Below, piece by piece: positions 53,790 to 64,000 of a stretch of 64,000 nt of DNA. The position numbers and the translations under genes are program-made. The stretch is taken from NCBI RefSeq assembly GCF_020497125.1, contig NC_059084.1, positions 38,882,399-38,946,398 on the forward strand. The letters run 5' to 3'. The notes beneath the pieces are model-generated. The model ran no database searches. It worked only from the letters and a program-made list of their open reading frames with translations, and was not told the DNA's origin. Every line of letters starts with the position of its first letter. The first letter of the stretch is position 1. Origin of the DNA: Mauremys mutica. Lineage: Eukaryota > Chordata > Testudines > Geoemydidae.

Positions 53790-54565
53790 TGTCATAGGTT
53801 TCACCCCCACTCTGAAATTTAGGATACAGATGTGGGGACCTGCATGAACACTTCTAAGCTTAATTACCATCTTAGATCTGGTTTTGCTGCCACCATCCAG
53901 ATGTCTGAGTTATCTGGAAAACTCTGTCTTCCCCCAAAAAACCTTCCCCTCTCTGGGTAGCCTTGAGAGACTCTTCCACCAATTCCCTGGAGAGTCCAGA
54001 TCCAATTCCCTTGGATCTAAAAAACAAGGAAGAATGTAACCATTCCCCCTCCTTTCCCCTACCAATCACTGGTGAGTCCAGATCCAATCCCCATGGATCT
54101 TAAAACAAGGAAAAATCAATCAGGTTCTTAAAAAAAGAAGGCTTTTAATTAAAGAAAAGAAAGGTAAAAGAAAAGAAAACCTCTGGGAGACAGCATACAA
54201 GCTGATCTCACAGACAACAGATTTAAAACACAGGATGTTCCCCTGGGCAAAAACCTTAGTACACAAAAGAATACCCAAATTTGATTATTCCCTTAATTGC
54301 ACCAAGACAAGTTATAAAAGAAAATAAACATCAACCTATTTATTCTTTTCTAAAACTTACTACTCTGATAAGAGGCTGGTTCCTTGATCTTTTTCACTCT
54401 CGCTGAAACTGAAACTGACTCTAAACAAAGGAAACTTCCCTCCTTCCTTTTGAAACATCTTGTTCCCCCATTGGTCCCTCTGGTCAGGTGTCATCTAGGC
54501 TAGGTGAACTTCTTAACCCTTTACAGGTAAAAGAGGCATTAACCTTTAACTATCTGTTTGTGACA
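53790..54565 (-). mobile_element. Solo LTR, reverse (776 bp)
   Basis: TGTCATAGG...TTTGTGACA ends with an exact 5-bp duplication GCTGG (53785-53789, 54566-54570). Reverse orientation of the LTR family at 27225 and 35150. No internal sequence. Confidence 0.9.
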
Positions 54566-54570
54566 GCTGG

Positions 54571-55666
54571 TATTTTTGAAGTTAGGCACCAACTCCCAAT
54601 GAAATTCCAGGAGAATGGAGTAATTAATTCTTTTATCCTCTTTTGAAAGTTGAGCAACATTTAATTTATGAGTTTTGTATTTTTTGAAATTTGGCTAAAT
54701 GTGTTTTGCAGGAATATACATTTCCACAACTGTGTTTGTGAGTCTTGGACTATATTCTCATATTAATATGATCAATACAATCTGATTAAATTCTCAGGCA
54801 TCAGTGGAGTGCTTTTGAATTTAATTGTAGTTGAGTCTAAAGTTGAGTTACAATGTTGTAACATTGATTTGAGGGATAGAAGATTCATGACCTATTATCT
54901 GTGCCCTCAATAATTTGCAATCAAATTTAAAATGTTATGTAAAGGTTGACCAATTTTTTTTTAAACTCTCTAATATGAAATCCAAAAAAATTACTCTAAT
55001 ATGATCTCGTGGTTAATTAGACTTGTTGGCCCTGATGCTCTTCTCATTTTCATCATTTTTACAATACAGTAACTCCAGTGACTTCAAAGGAGATACTCCT
55101 GATTTCCTCCAGGAGGAGTGGGAGGAAAGTCAGATGAAGCAGAAATGTAGTAATAAGATTAGAGAAGTCTGAAGACAATGGAGGGAAAATAATCTGTAAT
55201 CCAGGATGGAGTGCTTGTCAAATCATGTTGCTGCTATTCCTAATAAATAAGCAACATGTGTATACTGCCTTGTGGCTTATCATAACAATGTAATTTTGGC
55301 ACATATGATTCCCCTTTTGTTTACACTAGTTTTATGCCAGTACAACTTCAATGTGTATCAAATCAGCCAGATTGATTGCAATGCAGTTATGCCTGATTTA
55401 CACTGGCATGCCTTAAAGAGGAATCAAGTCGTTTATTTTGTGTATCTTAATACCACCTAAAGCTACATATCATTCTTTTATGTCTTGTATTGTATGAGTT
55501 ATTTATACTGAAGGTGTCCTATATTGCGATAAACCTATTTTGTGAAATTAGATTGGAAAGTGGAATCTTGGTTATTAATAAGACTACTGGTGTATGAATG
55601 ATGTTTGAGATCATATTGCAACTCCTAACTGATGTGGTTTATGTAAACAGTACAATTAACATCTAT
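54571..55666. other. No recognisable gene
   Basis: AT-rich. It has a TGTAAAT/ACACTGG motif near 55320-55410 reminiscent of the 7050 repeat, and nothing else assignable. Confidence 0.45.
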
Positions 55667-55702
55667 CATAGAATCATAGAAATATAGGCCTGGAAGGGAC
55701 CT

Positions 55703-55966
55703 TGATAAGTTAAAAAAAGAACTGGATAAATTAATGGAGCATAGGTCCATCAATGGCTATTATCCAGGAAGGACAGGGATGGTGTCCCTAGTCTGTTTGC
55801 CAGAAGCTGGGAATGAGTGACAGGGAAAGGATCACTTGTTGATTACCTGCTCTGTTCATTCCCTCTGGGGCACCTGCCATTGGCTGCTGTTAGAAGACAG
55901 GGTACTGGGCTAGATGGATGTTTGGTTTTACCCAGTATGGCCAGTTTTATGTTCTTATGTTCTTAG
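55703..55966 (+). mobile_element. Sense CR1 3' end nested in the reverse CR1
   Basis: CTGGATAAATTAATGGAGC, GGTCCATCAATGGCTATT, GGATGGTGTCCCTAGTCTG, ending with CTTATGTTCTTAG. Same subfamily as the reverse copies at 36187 and 60931. Confidence 0.85.
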
Positions 55967-56201
55967 TTAATCTAGTCCCCTCCCTGCACTGAGGAAGGAC
56001 TATTATCTAGACCACCTCTGACAGGTGTTTGTCTAACCTGTTCTTAAAAACCTCCAATGATGGAGAATCCACAACCTCCCAGGGCAATTTGTTCCAGTGC
56101 TTAACTACCCTGACAGTTAGGATGTTTTTCTCAATGTCTAAGATAAATTTCCCTTGCTGTAATTTAAGCTGATTGCTTCTTGTCCTATTCTCAGTGTCTA
56201 A

Positions 56202-56482
56202 GGGTAGGTCTATACTTACCTGCCGGGTCGACGCGTAGAGTTCGACTTCTCGGAGTTCGAACTATCGCGTCTAATCTAGACGTGATAGTTCGAACTCCAA
56301 ACGTGCTCCCGTCGACTCTGGAACTCCACCACCGCAAACGGCGGTGGCGGAGTCGACGGGGGAGCCGCGGACTTCAATCCTGCGGCGTCTGGACGGGTGA
56401 GTACTTCGAACTAAGGTAGTTCGACTTCAGCTATGAAGTCGCGTACCTTAGTTGGACCCCCCACCCTAGTGTAGACCAGGCC
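56202..56482. mobile_element. Harbinger-type MITE, CpG-rich and palindromic
   Basis: Ends GGGTAGGTCTATACT and AGTGTAGACCAGGCC are inverted; TAA is duplicated on both sides (56199-56201, 56483-56485). The interior has a strong hairpin around 56253-56300 (arms containing GGAGTTCGAACTATC and its complement) and a second around CCACCGCAAACGGCGGTGG. CpG density is far above its surroundings. Confidence 0.88.
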
Positions 56483-56801
56483 TAAGAAGAAAAATGTATC
56501 ACTCCCCTTTCTATAATAACTGTTTACTACCTAAAGACTGCTATTATGTCCCTCTTCTGTCTTCTCTTCTCCAGACTAAACAAACCCATTTTTTTCAATC
56601 TTTCCTTGTAGGTCATGTTTTCTAGACCTTTATTCATTTTTCTGTTGCTCTCCCCTGGACCTTCTTCAATTTGTCCATATCTTTCCCAAAGTTTGGCACC
56701 CAAAACTGGACATAATACTCCACTTGAGGCCTTATCAGTGCTGAATAAGAGAAGAAGAATTACTTCTCATCTCTAGCTTACAACACTCTTGCTAACACAT
56801 C

Positions 56802-57471
56802 TGTAAACAGGGTCGGATTCACCCCTGTGGCACCTCCTGCTGGTCGTCTTTGGGAATTAGCTCACTCCAGTGTTCGGAGCGCCCTCTGCAGGCCGGTGAT
56901 CCACCTGTCTTCTCCTGGCCCCCGTGTCCCTCCCAGGACCCCGGTGCCCCTTTAACTGGGTCTCCCCCTCCCAGGGGAACCCCCACCTTCTATCCCCACC
57001 TTGCCTCAGTGTATGGCTACTGCCAGTCATTCTCTAGCCCCACGTCCTGGGGCAGACTGCAGTATCAGCCTGTTCATCACTGGCAAGGAGGGTTTGGACC
57101 TGCTGCCTTGGCCTACCCCTGGGCTGCCCCCTGCAACCCCCAGTACCTGTTAGCCCTCTGCTAGGCCACAGCCTGGGGCTTTCCAGACTGGAGCTCCCCA
57201 GCTCCTCTGCCTTTCCCCAGCCCTGCTTCACCCTCAGGTACTTTGTCTCAGTTCCCTGCAGCCAGGCCCTTCTCTCTCTGAAGGCAGAGAGAGACTGTCT
57301 GGCTTCTGGCTTCCCTGGCCTTCTTATAAGGGCCAGCTGTGGCCTGATTGGGGTGTGGCCCAGCTGCGGCCACTTCCCCAATCAGCCCAGCTCTGAGAGC
57401 AACAGCTCTCAAGCCCTGCCAAGCCACTTTTAAACCCCTTCCACCCAGGAGCAGGGGTCCACCCTGCTACA
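56802..57471 (+). mobile_element. Solo LTR-like insertion (670 bp)
   Basis: TGTAAACAGG...CCTGCTACA ends with an exact 5-bp duplication ACATC (56797-56801, 57472-57476). GC-rich, with a CTTATAAGGG TATA-like box near 57324. No coding domain. Unrelated in sequence to the TGTCATA LTRs. Confidence 0.75.
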
Positions 57472-58062
57472 ACATCTCAGAATAATTTTTGCAACAGTAT
57501 AATATTATTGATTCCTATTTAGTTTGTGATCCACTACAACTGCCAGATCCTTTTCTGCAGTATTCCTTCCTAGTCATTTCCCATTTTGTATTTGTGTGAT
57601 TGAGTATTCCTTCCTAAGTGCAGTACTTTGCATTTGTCCACATTGAATTTCATCCTATTTAATTCAGATGATTTCTCCAGTTTATGAAGATCATTTTAAT
57701 TTCAAATCCTGTCCTCCAAAGGCCTTGCAATCCCTCCCAGACTGGTATCATTGGCAACTTTATAAGTGTACTCCCTATGCAATTATACAAATCATTTATA
57801 AAGATCTTGAGTAGAACCTGACCCAGGACAAATCCCTGAGGGACCCCCCTCAATATGCCCTTCCAGATCTATTCTGAACCATTGATAACTATTCTCTGAG
57901 TACGATTCTCCAGTCAATTGTGCACCCACCTTATAATAGGTACATCTCGACCATATTTCTCTAGTTTGTTTATGAGAAGGTCACGTGAGACAATAGCAAA
58001 AGTCAATATCTATCACATCTACTGCCTTCCCCCTTTCACAAGGCTTGTTAGCCTGTCAAAGA

Positions 58063-58800
58063 AGAGATCTTGACAGATTGGAGAACTGGGCTATAGACAA
58101 CAAAAGGAAATTCAACAAAGACAAATGTAAGATGCTGCACTTAGGAAAGAAAAAACAAATGTACAAATATAGAATGGGGGATAACTGGCTTGGCAGCAGC
58201 ATTGCTGAGAAGGATCTGGGAGTTATGATGGATCACAAGCTCAACATGCGTCAACAATACAATACTGTTGCGAAAAAAAATCATGCAATTTTGAATTACA
58301 TTAAAAGAGGCATAGCATGCAAGTCAGAGGAGGTAATAGTACCACTCTACTCAATGCTGGTTAGGTCTCAGCTGGAGTACTGTGTCCTGTTTTGGGCCCC
58401 ACACTACAAGAAGGATGTGAAAAAATTGGAAAGAGTCCAGCAGAGAGCAACAAAAATGATTAGGGGGCTGGAGCACCTGATTTATGAGGAGAGGCTGAGG
58501 GAACTGGGATTATTTAGTCTGCAGAAGAGAAGAACGAGGGGGGATTTGATAGCTACTTTCAACTACTTGAAAGGGGGTTCCAAAGAGGATTGATCTAGAC
58601 TGTTCACAGTGGTAGCAGATGACAGAGCAAGGAGTAATGGTCTCAAGTTGCAGTGGGGGAGGTTTAGGTTGGATATTAGGAAAAACTTTTTCACTAGGAG
58701 GGTGGTGAAGCACTGGAATGGGTTACCTAGGGAGGTGGTGGAATCTCCTTCCTTAGAGGTTTTTAAGGTCAGGCTTGACAAAGCCCTGTCTGGGATGATT
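58063..58800 (+). pseudogene. CR1 ORF2 C-terminal fragment with one stop
   Basis: Open to 58593, where GGSKED is followed by TGA in place of the usual GGA (Gly), then open again in the same frame to LDKALSGMI. One nonsense mutation. Confidence 0.85.
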
Positions 58801-58885
58801 AGTTGGGGATTGGTCCTGCTTTGAGCAGTGGGTTGGACTAGATGACCTCCTGAGTTCCCTTCCAACCCTGATATTCTATGATTAT
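58063..58885 (+). mobile_element. CR1 LINE 3' part, sense
   Basis: 5'-truncated after the RT active site. Encodes [53 protein letters not shown] and LDKALSGMI, then the 3' UTR and a short TTCTATGATT tail. Confidence 0.93.
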
Positions 58886-58989
58886 GACTGGGAATTTGGT
58901 GATTGGATCTGAATATTTATGAAAAGAAGCTGCTCAGGAAGGGTTTTATCTAAAATATGAGTAGTTACACTATTGGTTAGACCATTTCT

Positions 58990-59180
58990 AGTAGAATTTT
59001 CAGAAGTGCCTAAGCAGGTTAGGCACCTGGGTCCAGATTTTGAAACATGAATTAAACACTTAGTGTGAGATCTTGAAGGTATTTAGGCATCTAGTAGGAT
59101 TTAAAAAAAACATATAGGGACTAAATTTACAAGCGGACATAGGTACCTAGCTCCAACTTTAGGCACTTAAATCCCAGAAT
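58990..59180. repeat. TAGGCACCTA-type low-copy motif cluster
   Basis: TTAGGCACCTGG, TTTAGGCATCTAG, AGGTACCTAGCTCC and TTTAGGCACTTAAATCCCAG recur within 190 bp. Probably a decayed interspersed repeat; the class is unknown. Confidence 0.4.
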
Positions 59181-59559
59181 CAGGGCCCCTGCAATTCACA
59201 AAACCCCTGCTGAGTTGTTTCCAAACACTATGGGCAGCTAAGTCCACTTGGCACCCAAGTTTTGGCAGTAAAATTTCCCCAGAACCTCTGTTGCTGCATC
59301 TGAACATGCACACTCTTACTCCATTCTCAGTGTCCAGTTGCCTAAGCCCCAGATCCATACAGAAGATAAGTGTTCCCCTGCCTAACTCACCTGCAGGGCC
59401 CAATCTGGTAAACATGCTCAGAGGCTGCTTCCTGGATCTGGCCCTGCACATAGGCTCACCCAAAACAGTCTGTCACTTGCATAACTTCCAGCTCCATGGT
59501 TAGGGCATTCACATAAGATACCCTAGCCAATGGGTTAAGGGATATTCTGTAATGGGACA

Positions 59560-59960
59560 GGTCTCTCAGTCTCTGCTGTTGAAGCCATTCCACTGTGGAT
59601 AAGCAATTAAAGATTGATTGGACTGTGAGGACGAGATTGCGGGTCTCCCACATGTCAGGTCCAGGCACTAACCACCAAGCTATAGAGTCATTCTCATGCT
59701 GGTGCTTCCTCTCCACTGTGGCCCAGTGACTCTTTAATTATTGAATCCAAAGTGGAGCTACTGATGGGCTCTGACATCAGGGTCTCCTCTAGCCCAGAGG
59801 TTGGGGCACTCAGCTGAGAGGTTGGGGCACTCATCTCATTTTTCAGGTACATCTTCAGCCAGGGATATCCCATACCCCAAGTGACCATACTAACCACTGG
59901 GCTAAAAGGTATATGAGGAAGCTGTTCTTCCTTCTTCTGGGAGGGGGTGGGGGCTAAGGG
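59560..59960 (-). mobile_element. Possible tRNA-derived SINE remnants
   Basis: Both strands carry tRNA box A-like phrases (+ strand AGCCCAGAGGTTGGGGCACTC twice near 59790-59830; minus-strand TAGCCCAGTGGTTAGTATGG near 59905), together with GGTCTCCCACATGTCAGGTC. The arrangement suggests one or two decayed SINE copies. Confidence 0.35.
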
Positions 59961-60043
59961 CACACCCGTCTCCTTGTCCTCTCCATTAACTAGCTTAGTC
60001 AGGGAGCCACCTACCTTACTGGAGTGACTGAGAGGCCCATTGG

Positions 60044-60096
60044 CTTATGCCCAAATAAATTTGTTAGTCTCTAAGGTGCCACAAGGACTCCTACCA
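60044..60096 (+). repeat. Conserved interspersed-repeat tail
   Basis: GCTTATGCCCAAATAAATTTG and TTAGTCTCTAAGGTGCCACA, a phrase common in amniote repeats. I do not assign a class. Confidence 0.5.
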
Positions 60097-60930
60097 CTCT
60101 GAAACCTCGGTCAGTCACTCTTGTCAGACCTGACACACTCACTGCACCTACCACATTGTTGTCATAACCTGTATTGAAGAGGTGCCATGTAATATATAAT
60201 TGGAAAGCTAATGACACTCTTGTGATTAATATCGTTGTGAAATGTCTGTGTGAATAGAATGTGAGGAACTATGGCTACTCACTGATGTTATGCTTTAAAA
60301 TCTGTGACCAAACAAAGGGAGAAAGACAGGCTTCTCCCAAACTGGAGAGAAGGCAGCTGTCTACCTGTCTCCAATGTCAATTAAGCAAGTTGTGACCAAA
60401 GACAAAGAGGAGCACATTTATATGGAAGGTAAACAAAGCAATCAGGAAAGTGAGTGGGGAAAGAAGGCTACTTTACTATCTCAACTGGCAATGGAGATTT
60501 CAGGCCCAGGAATCCTTCCCACCTCTTGAGGCAGGCTCAATGAACTTTGAAAAGATGTAACTAGAAAGGAAAACGTTATGTAGTCATCCTCCAGCTGGAG
60601 GAACAAAGGAAACAAGTACTTTGAGATCTGAGAAGGTCCTGGCCAGAAAGTCTGGTCAGCCATTCCAGAAAAGTGACTTTGAAAGGAAACCTTCTTTGAA
60701 CAAGAAAGTCTAAGTTGTTAATTCACACGTTAGCATTTAGAACCATAGTTTTGCTTTGGTTTGCTTGTAACCCTTTCTATCTTTAGTCCTTATCCTTGGT
60801 ATTACTTAATCCTATGTCCATTTGTTAAGTAAATTTGTTTAACTTTTACTATAAACCATTTCAGCGTGCTAACCCCAGTTATGCCAACAAGCTGCAGAAT
60901 ATTGTCTCTTTAAAGGGGCAACAAACTTAG
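60097..60930. other. Unassigned, possibly repeat-derived
   Basis: No coding motif; some phrases (GACAGGCTTCTCCCAAACTG) look like old repeat sequence, but no termini are found. Confidence 0.35.
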
Positions 60931-61255
60931 TAACCAATGGTCCATTTAGCCCAGTACCCTGTTTTCTGACAGTGGAGAGATACTTCAGAGGGAATGAACA
61001 AAATAGCACAATTATCAAGTGATCCATCTCCTGTCATCCACTTCCAGCTTCTGGGAGTCAGAGGTTTAGGGACACCCAGAGCATGGGGTTGCATCCCTGA
61101 CCATCTTGGCTAATAACCATTGGTGGACCTATCCTCCATGAACTTATCTAGTTGTTTTTTAACCCATTTATACTTTTGGCTTTCACAACATCCCCTGGCA
61201 ATGCATCCCACAGATTGACTTTGCATTGCGTGAAGAAGTAATAACATTAAAAAAA
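60931..61255 (-). mobile_element. CR1 3' UTR, reverse
   Basis: CCAATGGTCCATTTAGCCCA, TGATCCATCTCCTGTCATCC and GGTGGACCTATCCTCCATGA, the same subfamily as 36187-36700. Confidence 0.85.
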
Positions 61256-61841
61256 TCAAGTTGTGCAGTCCAGCTTAAACCTGGCATTTCTTAACTTTGG
61301 GGTTTTTGACTTTGCAACCTTCACAGTCATGGCAGAGGTGATATTGATGATGGTGTGGAGGAGAAATACTGAAGCTATGTCCCTAACCCCAAGCTGTAGT
61401 CCTGGTCCTAAAAGAGGTTGCTTTTCTTACTAAAAATGATTCATGGTAAAATCATCATCCTCACTGGTATTTAAACCAACAACATTAAGTTTCAAAGTGA
61501 ACACAAAACTGAGACGAAAAGGGCAGCTCACGGTCTGTCCTAAACTGTCTCCAGATTTATTCAGACGGCATTCACAGGGCTTCTTTGGGAGAGTTTCCTT
61601 TAAGCAAAAGGGAGAGATGTTGATGATTCTAATTAATAATCATGATAAACTTCATGCTGCAGAACAGAAATCTGCCATCCACACTGTTTTAGCACCATTC
61701 CTTAGGACATATACAACATCCTTCTTCCCCAGAACTCTAGAGACTTTAAGTGTATCCTGTTATCTTGTCCACTTTATGGACAGAATCACTGAGACACAAA
61801 GAAGTCTAGATCAATATTTTGCTGAGTGTACACCATGGCAC
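61256..61841. other. Unassigned interval with a 136-codon open frame
   Basis: The + frame 61443-61853 is open, but its translation shows no domain or motif I recognise and it runs into the SINE at 61842. Probably chance. Confidence 0.35.
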
Positions 61842-62003
61842 ACAGAATCATAGATTATTAGGGTTGGAAGAGACCTCAGTAGATCATCTGGTCCAACCCC
61901 TGCTCAAAGCAGGACCAATCCCCAAATGGCCCCCTCAGAAGTTGAACTAACAATCCTGGGTTTAACAGGCCAATGCTCAAACCACTGAGCTATCCCTCCC
62001 CCT
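61842..62003 (-). mobile_element. tRNA-derived SINE with CR1-like tail
   Basis: Minus strand: GGGGGAGGGATAGCTCAGTGG (box A), GTTTGAGCATTGGCCTG, a diverged box B (GTTAGTTCAACTTC), then CR1-like AGCAGGGGTTGGACCAGATG and a CTATGATTC tail. Confidence 0.88.
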
Positions 62004-62026
62004 AAAAATAGTAATTAGAAATATAC

Positions 62027-62190
62027 TTATCTCCTAGAAGCGGAAGGGACCTTGAAAGGTCATTGAGTCCAGCCCCCTGCCTTCACTAGTAGGACCAAGT
62101 ACTGATTTTTGCCCTAGATCCCTAAGTGGCCCCTTCAAGGATTGAACTCACAACCCTGGGTTTAGCAGGCCAATGGTCAAACCAGGTTTC
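62027..62190 (-). mobile_element. Second tRNA-derived SINE, reverse
   Basis: Minus strand GTTTGACCATTGGCCTGC, GGTTGTGAGTTCAATCC (box B), CCAGGGGGCTGGACTCAATG near the CR1-like end. Box A is truncated at 62190. Confidence 0.82.
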
Positions 62191-62265
62191 TACCTAGGGC
62201 ATGTGTTTCAGCAGAGCTAAGGACCTACAACTTGAAATCAGTAGGAGCAGTAGGGGTTGTGGATA

Positions 62266-62369
62266 GGGTGACCAGACAGGGACAGTCCCGATTTTTGGGA
62301 CTTTTTCTTAATAGGCTCCTATTAACCCCACCCCCATCCTGATTTTTCACATTTGCTGTCTGGTCATCC
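62266..62369. mobile_element. Palindromic MITE (same family as 5641-5760)
   Basis: GGGTGACCAGACAG...CTGTCTGGTCATCC between TA dinucleotides (62264-62265, 62370-62371). Confidence 0.85.
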
Positions 62370-62476
62370 TAGTTGTGGCTCTTGGAACAATCTGGCCCTA
62401 TGAGTGTGTCGGTTCTTCACTCTAAATATAGACACCTAACATTAGTAGGTGATTTTGAAAAATTGAGATTTTGGCC

Positions 62477-62690
62477 CAGCAGTGGAAGGCAGCATGATCC
62501 AGTGAATAGGGCACTAACCCCTGACCTAAGAATCATCAGATCTTGTTCTAGGTCTCATTCCTTCACTTGCCTTTCGAGTCTCTGTGTGCATTAGTTTCCC
62601 TATCGATAAAATTGACATAATGACACTGACCATCCTTAATAACGCTGTTGGAGATCTATGGATGAAAAGGCCTCTCTAAAGGCCAATGAT
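62477..62690 (+). mobile_element. MIR-like SINE remnant
   Basis: ATGATCCAGTGAATAGGGCA, then TCTCTGTGTGCATTAGTTTC and CCTATCGATAAAATTGAC at the positions of the MIR core and tail. Confidence 0.55.
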
Positions 62691-64000
62691 TATTGACAGA
62701 TATAATTTTAAAGAATGACATCACAAAGCAAAATACATGCTGAATATTAAAATAACATTGGATCATCTTTTTACCATCACCCAATCAAAACAGACACTTA
62801 TTTATTTATATATGTATTTGTTTTTCCTACAGGGCCTGCACTGGAATGATTATTCTGAATTGCTTTGGGGAAACATATCCCCACGTCGATCTACATATTA
62901 GGCTGGAAACTCATCTGAGCCTAACCACTCTTATGCACTCTGTAGATGAACTACAGTTGGCATAAGGGATACATTAGAGATGTGTAGACTGTGCTAGAAC
63001 TGGAATTACTCCTATTATTATTATTAATCTAACCAACAGTTTCCCAGGATTGCTATATAGAATCTTCCTATAACAACACAGTTGACACTGGAGAAGAGGA
63101 GCAGCAACCAGAACTAGTATGTGAGCATTTGCATGATTGTCAAATGTCTTAGCTACTTAATCTGTAGATAAGCAAGGAATTGAACCAAATGTGATACTTA
63201 TATTGATGTCAATGAAAATGTTGCTGTTAAGTTCCATTAGAACACATTTTGCCCATAATGATATAGAACAAAATTAATTCAGACTGACTCCTTTTTCTTT
63301 TTTTGATTCCATTCAAAAATTGACTGAGATCTGGGCCCTCCGCTTTACCATGTACTGTACTGAGACAGCCAGGCTGCTATGTAGAAGGATATTTCTGCTT
63401 TACATTTGAAAATTATATTTTCCCATTGGTGAGTTTCAATGTAGATAGATAGATAGATAGATAGACGTAACACTGAAGTTCCAAATATCTGAAATCTGAA
63501 ATGAAATCAAATTGCATGTGGTAAAATGGACACACACACATAGTATTGATTCCAGTTGTAGAGATTTATCGTTTCCACACATATTCTATGTGCTTAGAAT
63601 GAAGAATTCTGCTAGAACATTTTACATGTGACCCATTATGATGAATGTCTGAAGAAGGAAATACAAACAGCAGAAATCTATAGATTTTTGAAAGACAGGA
63701 GTGGAAAATATCCCATTTGATTTGCTATGGTAGAAGAAATTTTGTCTCAGATCCTCATGTTGTGGACAATTCAGTAGCTTCAATTATTTAAATAGAGATA
63801 TTTCAATTTATATTAATTGTGGATCTGTTCCCTAGCTTTTTACTATAATGACTAGCACTATTACCAAATCATTTTCCAGAACAGAACTACACTTTTAAAA
63901 ACCCTTTAAGGATTATGCAGCCCGCTGTTCATTGTGTGTTATGGGTTCTCCTAAGGTGGCTGGTCCCCAGGAGATGAGTCTACTACAAATAGCAGTTCAA
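62691..64000. other. No recognisable gene; one GATA microsatellite
   Basis: AT-rich DNA to the window edge. (GATA)n at 63442-63465 is the only distinct element. Confidence 0.5.

Larger units (their letters stand above)
55667..58062 (-). mobile_element. Old CR1-type LINE, reverse, with three insertions inside it
   Basis: Reverse CR1: 3' tail at 55667-55702 (ATCATAGAAATATAGG), 3' UTR and ORF2 C-terminus (55967-56201, 56486-56796), then RT (57477-58062). Minus frame 57659-57853 includes GVPQGFVLGQVLLKIFINDL. The pieces are collinear once the sense CR1 (55703), the MITE (56202) and the LTR (56802) are removed. It is cut at 58062 by a sense CR1. Confidence 0.85.

Noticed and set aside
61443..61853. 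136-codon open frame
   Set aside because: No recognisable motif, and it runs into a SINE at its 3' end; kept only as an unassigned interval.
1..64000. CRISPR array, operon, phage or bacterial defence system
   Set aside because: No spaced direct repeats, ribosome-binding-site-led gene strings or bacterial gene families; the content is plainly vertebrate.

Overview
This is an intron-poor, repeat-dense stretch of vertebrate nuclear DNA, most likely from a turtle. The evidence is abundant CR1 LINEs of several ages, tRNA-derived SINEs with a CR1-like 3' tail, old MIR-like SINEs, hAT and Harbinger-type MITEs, solo LTRs, and a tandem cluster of class II olfactory receptor (OR) genes. A crocodilian or another sauropsid cannot be excluded from sequence alone. 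There is no bacterial, CRISPR or operon content.

Layout. Positions 1-8235 are mostly non-coding: simple repeats, a G-rich tandem repeat (2040-2290), a CR1 copy (3178-4205), a degenerate minisatellite (4463-5140), small palindromic MITEs and old SINE/CR1 remnants. Positions 8475-10860 carry an intact intronless 554-codon gene with zinc-finger and DDE-transposase-like features, between imperfect inverted repeats; it is probably an autonomous DNA transposon. Positions 12887-51635 are a head-to-tail triplication of a ~12.5-13.3 kb unit. Each unit holds one intact OR gene on the minus strand (15395-16333, 29238-30176, 41828-42766). From 51636 the single-copy flank resumes and is again repeats: the remainder of an old CR1, a solo LTR (53790-54565), a multiply nested CR1/MITE/LTR block (55667-58885), and SINE, MIR and MITE fragments.

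How the pieces relate. The tandem unit runs from inside a 2.1 kb hAT-type element (intact only in unit 1, with perfect 8-bp target duplications) to inside an old CR1 (continuous only at the right edge, 49990-52700). The two internal junctions, near 25359 and 38321, are the same hAT/CR1 fusion, as expected if one rearrangement made the first tandem copy and later unequal crossing-over added another. Insertions present in some units and absent at the matching empty sites of others order the events. A 480-503 bp solo LTR is in units 2 and 3 only, an 860 bp solo LTR in unit 2 only, a 4.5 kb composite CR1 in unit 1 only, and a reverse CR1 in unit 3 only; unit 1 also lost ~3.7 kb. All three ORs are open and differ by 7-14 residues, so the array looks like a young functional OR expansion in transposon-rich DNA.
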